A program made the position numbers and the translations under genes. From an uncultured Bermanella sp. (GTDB lineage: Bacteria > Pseudomonadota > Gammaproteobacteria > Pseudomonadales > Oceanobacteraceae), in NCBI GenBank assembly GCA_913054445.1, contig CAJXIK010000031.1:1-11819 (forward strand): a stretch of 11,819 nt of DNA. Direction: 5' to 3'. The notes under the pieces were generated by a model. That model was not told the origin of the DNA and ran no database searches. It saw only the letters and a program-made list of their open reading frames with translations. The stretch's first letter is position 1; each line of letters opens with the position of its first letter. This document shows, in pieces, positions 1-5,926 of the stretch.

Positions 1-182
1 TGGAAATCCGCGAACAGTTTCTTGGCCTGTGCCAAATACAGCGGGGCAATGGTTTCATTGGTGACGATCATCACCTGTTTGCCCGCCACATAAGGTGCGA
101 CTAGAGATGAATCGGCTAGAATATTTTGGCCAATAAAAATAGGGTAGCTATTATTTGGCAGATCAACACTGAGTTCTTTCAT
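1..182 (-). CDS. aroB: 3-dehydroquinate synthase AroB, N-terminal 60 residues (cut by the window edge)
   Basis: Only the first 60 codons are present, because the gene runs off the left edge. The translated start (MKELSVDLPNNSYPIFIG...) has the usual AroB opening: a short beta strand, the S-Y-P-I-x-I-G turn, and then a strand at V37-T41 (VMIVT) beginning the nucleotide-binding fold. AroB is a cytoplasmic NAD-dependent enzyme that converts DAHP to 3-dehydroquinate, the second step of the shikimate pathway. The ATG lies 3 nt after the aroK stop codon with only a weak Shine-Dalgarno (TAAG), so translation is probably coupled to aroK. Catalytic metal and substrate residues lie beyond the window and cannot be checked. 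Identification rests on the N-terminus together with the very common aroK-aroB order. Confidence 0.88.
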   Translation of the reverse strand, partial: MKELSVDLPNNSYPIFIGQNILADSSLVAPYVAGKQVMIVTNETIAPLYLAQAKKLFADF

Positions 183-185
183 GGC

Positions 186-722
186 TTAATCGATGACACT
201 TAATTTTTTTAGCTGGGCTAATATTTCTTGTATGACGAACTTGGGATTGCGCTCGTCGGTGTGAATGGTGATGTCGGCGACCTCATCGTAGAGTGGGTCC
301 CGCTCTTTCATTAAACGGCTGAGCACTTCTCTGGGGTTGTCTATTTGCAGCAGGGGACGATTTTTATCTTTTGCAGTACGCGCCAGCTGTTGATCCACCG
401 AGGTCTTTAAATACACGACGGTGCCACGCGCGGACAGATGCTGGCGATTCTGCGCGCGCAATACCGCACCGCCTCCCGTGGCCATCAACACGCCGTGTTC
501 GAGGGTAATCTCGGCAATGGCCATCGCCTCTCTCTCGCGAAAGCCTGCCTCACCTTCCACATCAAATATCCACGGAATGTTACAACCGCAGTGATCTTCG
601 ATCTCTTTGTCGCTGTCTTTGAATTCAAGTTTTAGCTCGGCACAAAGCAAGCGGCCGATGGTGCTCTTACCCGCGCCCATGGGGCCAACTAGGTATACAT
701 TTCGTTTTGACATACTTCTCAT
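186..722 (-). CDS. aroK: Shikimate kinase
   Basis: A cytoplasmic enzyme that phosphorylates shikimate to shikimate-3-phosphate with ATP (shikimate pathway). The protein is 178 aa, the normal family size. It shows the Walker A loop GPMGAGKST near the N-terminus, the shikimate-binding DSDKEIE segment, the FRERE arginine motif, the GGG shikimate-binding turn (ATGGGAV) and an arginine-bearing lid (KNRPLL). The start is uncertain. ATG at 722 gives MRSMSKRN, while the ATG at 713 gives MSKRNVYLVG, which fits related AroK proteins better. Neither has a clear Shine-Dalgarno at good spacing. The gene follows pilQ after 95 bp that contain a strong hairpin, and is followed by aroB after 3 nt. pilQ-aroK-aroB is a known conserved order in gammaproteobacteria, so aroK may be partly transcribed from the pil promoter. 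Confidence 0.96.
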   Translation of the reverse strand: MRSMSKRNVYLVGPMGAGKSTIGRLLCAELKLEFKDSDKEIEDHCGCNIPWIFDVEGEAGFREREAMAIAEITLEHGVLMATGGGAVLRAQNRQHLSARGTVVYLKTSVDQQLARTAKDKNRPLLQIDNPREVLSRLMKERDPLYDEVADITIHTDERNPKFVIQEILAQLKKLSVID

Positions 723-775
723 TTATAAAACTTTTGTCGCCGCTCTTATGGGTGCCTGCCAGAATACCCTGTGTC

Positions 776-803
776 TATTCATGGGGCTAGCACCCCATGA
801 ATA
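776..803. repeat. Perfect 11-bp inverted repeat between pilQ and aroK
   Basis: Arms TATTCATGGGG (776-786) and CCCCATGAATA (793-803) are exact reverse complements around a 6-nt loop. The element begins 14 bp past the pilQ stop in the direction of pil transcription. In that direction the stem is followed by GACACAGGG rather than a T tract, so it is not a canonical Rho-independent terminator. It could stabilise the 3' end of the pil mRNA, lower readthrough into aroKB, or bind a regulator. The structure is seen directly; its function is inference. The rest of the 95-bp gap shows no convincing promoter. Confidence 0.75.
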
Positions 804-817
804 TTAAAAGCCTCGAG

Positions 818-2914
818 CTAGTTGGAACCCAGTACATCTTTCACCAATCTTGGGGTGATAAATATAAGCAGTTCGCTCTTATCTTCGGTGTGGGTGGTGC
901 GCCTAAATAGGCGGCCAATCACCGGCAGGTCACCGAAGAAGGGGGTCTTATCTACGGTGGTAATGTCTTCCGATTGAAAGATGCCACCCAGCACGATGGT
1001 TTCGCCGTTATTGACCAGCACTTGGGTTTCCAGCTCGTTGGTATTGATCGTTGGAATATTGTTAATGATCTCGCCAACGGCATCCTTGTTAATCACTAGG
1101 TCCATAAGGATTCTATCATCCGGGGTGATCTGCGGAGTGACCTCCAGCTTTAGCACCGCCTCCTTGAAGGTGATGGTGGTGGCACCGCTGGCCGAGGCCT
1201 GTTCATAGGGGATCTCGGTACCAGCCTGAATCTTGGCGGTTTGCCCATCTGCGGTGATCACCCTCGGCTGCGAGATAATTTCGGCGCGACCGTCGGACTC
1301 CATGGCAGATAACTCTAGGTCTAACATATAGTCGAAGGCGTTAACGCCGATGCCGAAGGTGGTCGCCGTGGCGCTCGCCACCGGTAAATTGACCACGTTT
1401 GCCTGATCCAAGTCGAAGTCATCTGGGGTATCGCCATTTATTTGATCCACCACAATGTTGTTGCGCGCGATGGTCGCCGCACGAGTACCGCCTGCGGTGA
1501 TGATCTGGTTATTTTGCAACTTGCCGTAGCCACCGCCCCAGCGAATACCCAGAGCCTCGCCCACATTGGTGGAAGCCACCACGATGCGCGCCTCTATTAA
1601 GACCTGGCGCACGGGGATATCCAGTACCTTGATGGCGCGGCGCACCGCTTCGATGGAAGCCGTCGTGTCGTGCACTATGATGGTATTGGTGCGCACATCG
1701 ACACTGGCGCTACCACGCTCCGTGAGCATACTGTTCTCGGCTGAGACCAACGCCAGCAGGTCGGTGGCCTTGGCATAACGCACCTGAATAAACTCGGTAC
1801 GCAGCGGAGAAAACTCCTCCACCTGACGGTTGGCTTCTAGCTCTATCTTCTGGCGATTAGCGATCTGATCGGCTGGCCCCACCATCAACACATTACCAAT
1901 CTGTTGCTTGGCCAAGCCCTGGGACTTAAGCACGATATCCAAGGCCTGATCCCAGGGAACATTCTTGAGACGCAGGGTAATGCTGCCATCCACCGTGTCG
2001 CTGGCCACTAGGTTGAAGCCAGTGAAGTCGGCGATGATCTGCAAGACGGTACGAACCTCTATGTCTTGGAAGTTAAGAGACAGTTTTTCGCCGGTATAAG
2101 GGAAGCGTTCTTGGCGAATTTGCTCCTCTTCATTCTTAGTGAGTGGCTTGATGCTGATGGTTAACAGGTTGTCGGTTTGATAGGCTAGGTAATCGTATAG
2201 CTCATCGCTGGGCTCGATGAAGAACACCGGCTTACCCGCCTCGACCGTGGCATCGATAAAGCGCACAGGGGTGGCAAAATCTCTTACATCTAGGCGGCGA
2301 CGCATCTCATCGGCCAGCTTAATGTTATCGAATTCCACACGAATACGGCCGGACTGCTGCGAGATATCAACCGGCACGTTGGGATTGGTCAGCCTGATTA
2401 GCACGAGCCCTTCACCGAGGTCGCCACGACGGAAATCGATATCGACAATGCGATTATCCTCTTTGCCCGCCTGCGTCTTTTGGTAATCGGGCTGATTACT
2501 CCCCAACTGAGAGGAGTCTTGCTTGGGTGCCGGGCCCTGCTCGCCGATCAACACAAACAGGCTACTGCCTTCGACACGGGTGCTATAGCCGCTTAATTCG
2601 GTGAGATTGATGATCACCCGGGTCTTATCCCGAGTGCCCACGACGATGGCGGTGCGCGCATTGCCCATGCCGATCTTATGGTACTTTTTCTTCAGCTCGC
2701 TGCCGGTACTCTTCAGGTCGAGGGCGATACGGGCTGGCGACTCGATGGTATAGCCAGATACTTGAGGCGGCTCACCATCAAATTTTAGTTCCATTTCTGT
2801 CTTGTCGCCGGGCAGAGAAGAAAACCCTACGCTTTGCAACATCACCGCCTGCGCCCCAGCCGAGGCCAGTAACCACAGGCATAATAGCCATCTTGTTATG
2901 ATCTTTGTGTTCAT
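818..2914 (-). CDS. pilQ: Type IV pilus secretin PilQ
   Basis: Outer-membrane secretin that forms the gated channel through which the type IVa pilus fibre passes. The 698-aa protein has a Sec signal peptide (residues 1-23, cleavage after AQA). Two AMIN peptidoglycan-binding domains follow at roughly 24-125 and 155-257. An STN/N0 domain lies at about 275-345 (LSLNFQDIEVRTVL), an N1 secretin_N domain at about 370-440, and the secretin beta-barrel domain at about 450-690. The barrel carries the diagnostic LPVIGRLF signature near 663-673 and ends with ELLIFITPRLV. Size and order match PilQ of Pseudomonas-type pili. The ATG overlaps the pilP stop (ATGA) and has a strong GGAGGTG Shine-Dalgarno 5 nt upstream. 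It is the last pil gene of pilMNOPQ and the partner of the lipoprotein PilP. Confidence 0.98.
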   Translation of the reverse strand: MNTKIITRWLLCLWLLASAGAQAVMLQSVGFSSLPGDKTEMELKFDGEPPQVSGYTIESPARIALDLKSTGSELKKKYHKIGMGNARTAIVVGTRDKTRVIINLTELSGYSTRVEGSSLFVLIGEQGPAPKQDSSQLGSNQPDYQKTQAGKEDNRIVDIDFRRGDLGEGLVLIRLTNPNVPVDISQQSGRIRVEFDNIKLADEMRRRLDVRDFATPVRFIDATVEAGKPVFFIEPSDELYDYLAYQTDNLLTISIKPLTKNEEEQIRQERFPYTGEKLSLNFQDIEVRTVLQIIADFTGFNLVASDTVDGSITLRLKNVPWDQALDIVLKSQGLAKQQIGNVLMVGPADQIANRQKIELEANRQVEEFSPLRTEFIQVRYAKATDLLALVSAENSMLTERGSASVDVRTNTIIVHDTTASIEAVRRAIKVLDIPVRQVLIEARIVVASTNVGEALGIRWGGGYGKLQNNQIITAGGTRAATIARNNIVVDQINGDTPDDFDLDQANVVNLPVASATATTFGIGVNAFDYMLDLELSAMESDGRAEIISQPRVITADGQTAKIQAGTEIPYEQASASGATTITFKEAVLKLEVTPQITPDDRILMDLVINKDAVGEIINNIPTINTNELETQVLVNNGETIVLGGIFQSEDITTVDKTPFFGDLPVIGRLFRRTTHTEDKSELLIFITPRLVKDVLGSN

Positions 2915-3447
2915 TTTTCACCTCCGGCAGAATCTTTCATGCCCATGCTATGGGGCCGTGATATCCATCCACCACTGCCGTTTGGTACCACTTCGATTAA
3001 ATCTAGTTGGCTATCTAAAATGTTAAGGACGCGCCCGTTATTTTTACCCATATACTGACCTACCGTCACCACATGAACATTACCCGAGGCGGTTTTAATC
3101 AGGGCCTTTAGCCCGTCATCACCCTCTTTCGATAGAGTGCCCACTAGGCTTAATTCACCCAGCGAATGACGCTCTAGTGGCTGCTTGTGCCTGAGGTTAT
3201 CTGGCGCATCTGCCTGCGTAGCATAACGAGTGGCCATCTCTTCGAATACCACCGGCGACTCAAATGGGGAGCGCAACGCAGAGGCACCATAGATAAAGGT
3301 AGAATAAGGCTGGAATTCAGGCAGCGGCTTGATGCGCCCCCTTGGCTTGGCCGTGGTATCGGCCACAAACACCTCGAGGTCATCCACCTCGGGGCCGCCA
3401 TAGCAGGCACTTAGAAGAAGAACGCTAATCAATACCAGTATTTTCAT
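2911..3447 (-). CDS. pilP: Type IV pilus assembly lipoprotein PilP
   Basis: Inner-membrane lipoprotein whose periplasmic domain links the PilN-PilO dimer to the N0 domain of PilQ. The 178-aa protein begins with a lipoprotein signal peptide (MKILVLISVLLLSAC), with lipobox LSAC and Cys15 as the lipidation site. A flexible stretch follows, then the RSPFE motif that precedes the folded domain. The beta-sandwich domain contains the family-typical LVGTL strand, VHVVTVGQYMGKNNGRV and GGWISRP. Its start overlaps the pilO stop by 4 nt (ATGA). The Shine-Dalgarno AAGGGG, 8 nt before the ATG, lies inside the pilO codons for the basic tail. The gene overlaps pilQ by 4 nt at its end, so stoichiometric coupled translation is likely. 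Confidence 0.97.
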   Translation of the reverse strand: MKILVLISVLLLSACYGGPEVDDLEVFVADTTAKPRGRIKPLPEFQPYSTFIYGASALRSPFESPVVFEEMATRYATQADAPDNLRHKQPLERHSLGELSLVGTLSKEGDDGLKALIKTASGNVHVVTVGQYMGKNNGRVLNILDSQLDLIEVVPNGSGGWISRPHSMGMKDSAGGEK

Positions 3448-4094
3448 TTCTTACGCCCCTTCTTCCCCTTCTTTTTGCGCTTGCCTTCACTGTTGTAGCG
3501 ATAGGTCTTAGCCACGATTTTCAGGTTGAGTTTGTTGGCGTCATTATCGTTGGCGCTCACCACCTCGAAGTCATGCAGGGTCACGATGCGACCTAGGCCC
3601 GCCACCGCGCTGACAAATGCGCCGAAGTCGTGGTATTCGCCCACCACATCGATGCTGATGGGCAGCTCGGTGTAGTATTCGGTCTCGATTTCTTTGTCTA
3701 ACTTGATCGATTTAATCTGCAAGCTGGCACCTAGAGCAGCGGAGGTGATGTCGTCAAGTAGACCCGGCACCTCAGTATCCTTGGGGAGTTGCCGCAACAG
3801 GCTGCCGAAAGAGCTTTCGATGACCGTTAACTGCTCTTTATAGCCTGCTAGGTTTGCTACCCGAAAGGCCTTGGTCTCGAAGTCTTGCTTGAGGGTCGCT
3901 TCCTTGGCCTGCACCGCTGCGTGGCGGTCGGTAAGCCCCTGAATATCGAAGAAGTACATGCCGATCAGGATCGTCAAAAACACCAAGACGGCAAAGAATA
4001 TGCGCCCAGCCAAGGGCCAGGAGCCCATGTTGTTCCAATCGACATCGTTGATATCAAAACTGCTGAGTTTGTCATTTAGCTCTTGGAAATCCAT
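3444..4094 (-). CDS. pilO: Type IV pilus inner-membrane alignment protein PilO
   Basis: Bitopic inner-membrane protein that pairs with PilN to form the periplasmic platform connecting the pilus motor to PilP and PilQ. The 216-aa protein has a short cytoplasmic N-terminus, one membrane helix at about 29-48 (FFAVLVFLTILIGMYFF), a periplasmic coiled coil at about 50-95, the QLPKDTEVPGLLDDI segment typical of PilO, and a ferredoxin-like domain at about 110-200. It ends in an unusual basic tail of about 12 residues (KRKKKGKKGRKK, ten K/R and two G). I do not recall this tail from well-studied PilO proteins. Its ATG overlaps the pilN stop by one base (TAATG). The tail codons also form the Shine-Dalgarno of pilP. 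Confidence 0.97.
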   Translation of the reverse strand: MDFQELNDKLSSFDINDVDWNNMGSWPLAGRIFFAVLVFLTILIGMYFFDIQGLTDRHAAVQAKEATLKQDFETKAFRVANLAGYKEQLTVIESSFGSLLRQLPKDTEVPGLLDDITSAALGASLQIKSIKLDKEIETEYYTELPISIDVVGEYHDFGAFVSAVAGLGRIVTLHDFEVVSANDNDANKLNLKIVAKTYRYNSEGKRKKKGKKGRKK

Positions 4095-4645
4095 TATTTA
4101 GCCTCTCCCACGACAGGGCGAGACTGACCGACCAGCATATCGAAGCTGCTGTAGCCCCCTTTATTAGATTGCACCCCCAATAGGTTTGGATTCACAAACC
4201 AGGGAGATTGGTCGAAATTACGCATGAGCTGAGATATTTGCTCGTTACTGGCGGCGCGCCCCTTGAGGGTAAAACTGCTGCCCTTAGCGGTGACCTGCAC
4301 AAAGAAAAGCTCTTCCGGCATGACCCGCGCGAGCTCATCAAATATGCGCACGATTACCGGGCGATTACCCTGCAAGTCTTGGATTAAACGCATGCGATCC
4401 AGTAGCTGCTCGCGCTTGGTTCTGAGTTCGCGAATCTCTTTTATTTTTTTATCCAGCGACGCTCCCTGGCGTTCGAGGTAGCGATTACGCGACTGCTGAT
4501 CTTCGATCCCTCCGCCGATGGCCCCACTGATTAACCACCATAAGGCCAAAGCGGCCATCAACACCGCGCCCAGCACGGTGAGGTATTCTTTCTGACGTTC
4601 CTGACGTAGCTCTGCTCGCCATGGTCTAAGGTTAATCTTTGCCAT
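4094..4645 (-). CDS. pilN: Type IV pilus inner-membrane protein PilN
   Basis: Bitopic inner-membrane protein of the alignment complex. Its cytoplasmic N-terminus docks into PilM and its periplasmic domain pairs with PilO. From the ATG at 4645 it is 183 aa and opens MAKINLRPWR, the conserved I-N-L-x-P-W-R PilM-binding peptide at the expected place. One membrane helix follows at about 22-43 (TVLGAVLMAALALWWLISG), then a coiled coil (LERQGASLDKKIKEIRELR) and a ferredoxin-like domain with PEELFFVQV. I prefer this start to the in-frame ATG at 4681, which would add 12 residues. The 4645 ATG has AGGTG about 8 nt upstream, the 4681 ATG has no Shine-Dalgarno, and family proteins begin at MAKINL. The gap to pilM is then 59 bp. 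Confidence 0.95.
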   Translation of the reverse strand: MAKINLRPWRAELRQERQKEYLTVLGAVLMAALALWWLISGAIGGGIEDQQSRNRYLERQGASLDKKIKEIRELRTKREQLLDRMRLIQDLQGNRPVIVRIFDELARVMPEELFFVQVTAKGSSFTLKGRAASNEQISQLMRNFDQSPWFVNPNLLGVQSNKGGYSSFDMLVGQSRPVVGEAK

Positions 4646-4704
4646 TAGTTCGCACCTAGAGGCTGCAAGCCCGTTAACCATAAAGTAAGGCTAAAATCTA
4701 ACAT

Positions 4705-5769
4705 CTAGTCGAAACTCCTCATGGCCAAACCACACGCCACTAATAATCCTGGGGCATCGTTGGCCAGTAGCTGCGCGTTCACCTTATCTCCCAGCGTCAT
4801 GTTCGCAAAGGGATTGGCGACGATGGCCGAGACCCCCATCTTTTCCTGGACCTGCTCCACCAGCCCTTCTAGTGCAGAGGTGCCCCCCGCCAAAACCACA
4901 TAATCCACATCGTTGTATTGACTGGAGCTATAAAAAAACTGCAAGGAGCGGCTAACTTGCTGCACCACGGCATCTTTAAAGGGCTCTAAAATCTCCGACT
5001 CGTAATCGTCAGGCAAGCCACCTTCGAGCTTAGCCTTCATGGCCTCTTGGGCGCTGATACCATAGCGGCGTTGAATTTCTTCGGTGAGTTGGCGACCGCC
5101 AAACATCTGTTCACGGGTGTAGATTATGCCGCCTTTATGCAGCACGTTGAGGGTGGTCATGGTGGCACCGATATCAATGATGGCGACGGTATCGATGCTG
5201 TCACCCTCTAGCTGGGAGGCCAACAATTGGTAGGCGCGCTCGACACAAAATGCCTCTATGTCCACCACTGAGGATTCCAGCCCGGCAATTTCGATGGCAT
5301 CTTCTCTTAGTTCGACCGTTTCTTTACGGCAAGCGGCGAGTAACACATCCACTAGGCCATCACTGCCTTCGGCGGCACCCTGCTCTTCAAAATCCAGCGC
5401 CACTTCTTCTAGGGGGTAGGGAATGTATTGATCGGCTTCGACACGAATTTGGTTTTCCATCTCGTCGGGAGAGAGGCCTGCACTCATCTGAATGACCTTA
5501 GTGATAACGGCCGAACCCGCCACCGCCACCGAGGCTTTTTTTACTGAGCTGCGCGAAAGAAGATAGGCTCTCTTGATGGACTCGGCCACCGCTTCTTCGT
5601 CATTGATGGCTTGTTCCACCACGGCATTTTCAGACAGGGCTTCGCTGGCATAAGCTTCCACCTGCATGCGCCCATTTTGTTCCGTTAGTTCAATAAGTTT
5701 AATGCTAGTGGAACTTATGTCGATCCCGAGAACTGCCTTATTTTTCTTTTTAAATAGTTTGGCTAGCAC
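4705..5769 (-). CDS. pilM: Type IV pilus cytoplasmic actin-like protein PilM
   Basis: Cytoplasmic FtsA/actin-like nucleotide-binding protein that binds the PilN N-terminal peptide and couples the pilus motor ATPases to the envelope complex. The 354-aa protein has the normal family length. Actin-fold motifs are visible in order: phosphate-1 VLGIDISSTSIKLIEL at about 13-28, the PilM-type YIPYPLEEVALDFE segment at about 115-130, phosphate-2 IIDIGATMTTLNVL at about 200, and the adenosine motif VVLAGGTSALEGL near 293-305. The start codon is GTG (5767-5769 on the complement), preceded by AAGGGA at about 5-nt spacing. It is the first gene of pilMNOPQ and is divergent from mrcA, with 157 bp between the starts holding a good sigma-70 promoter for pilM. 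Confidence 0.97.
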   Translation of the reverse strand: MLAKLFKKKNKAVLGIDISSTSIKLIELTEQNGRMQVEAYASEALSENAVVEQAINDEEAVAESIKRAYLLSRSSVKKASVAVAGSAVITKVIQMSAGLSPDEMENQIRVEADQYIPYPLEEVALDFEEQGAAEGSDGLVDVLLAACRKETVELREDAIEIAGLESSVVDIEAFCVERAYQLLASQLEGDSIDTVAIIDIGATMTTLNVLHKGGIIYTREQMFGGRQLTEEIQRRYGISAQEAMKAKLEGGLPDDYESEILEPFKDAVVQQVSRSLQFFYSSSQYNDVDYVVLAGGTSALEGLVEQVQEKMGVSAIVANPFANMTLGDKVNAQLLANDAPGLLVACGLAMRSFD

Positions 5770-5819
5770 CGCTATCCCTTAATTAATACAGCACACACAC
5801 GCGAAAGGTGCCAAAATGT

Positions 5820-5835
5820 ATGAATAGTGATTCAT
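5820..5835. repeat. Short palindrome at the pilM transcription start
   Basis: ATGAAT and ATTCAT (6-bp arms, 4-bp centre AGTG) lie against the downstream edge of the pilM -10 box, where a repressor operator could sit. The arms are short enough to arise by chance in AT-rich DNA, so a regulatory role is only a possibility. Confidence 0.35.
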
Positions 5836-5863
5836 TATAAGCACAATCACATTAAAAGAACAA
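5834..5863 (-). promoter_or_regulatory. Predicted sigma-70 promoter of pilMNOPQ
   Basis: Read on the minus strand, TTGTTC (complement of 5858-5863) and a consensus TATAAT (complement of 5834-5839) are separated by 18 bp. Transcription would start near 5827, giving a leader of about 58 nt before the pilM GTG. The short palindrome at 5820-5835 overlaps the predicted start. This is inferred from motif match only. Confidence 0.6.
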
Positions 5864-5867
5864 AAAA

Positions 5868-5902
5868 CCATTTACAATGGCCAACACCCAAAATTCCTGG
5901 GT
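5868..5902. repeat. Two short inverted repeats upstream of mrcA
   Basis: CCATT-TAC-AATGG (5868-5880) and ACCCA-AAATTCC-TGGGT (5886-5902) sit side by side, 25-59 bp before the mrcA start and just upstream of the pilM -35. No convincing spaced -35/-10 pair for mrcA was found. A TATATA at 5902-5907 is the best -10 candidate but lacks a -35. Each arm is only 5 bp, so the significance is low. Confidence 0.35.
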
Positions 5903-5926
5903 ATATATCTCTATTCTAAGCAATTA

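Noticed and set aside
4646..4681. Extended N-terminus of pilN from the ATG at 4681
   Set aside because: No Shine-Dalgarno, and the conserved PilM-binding peptide would be pushed 12 residues inward.
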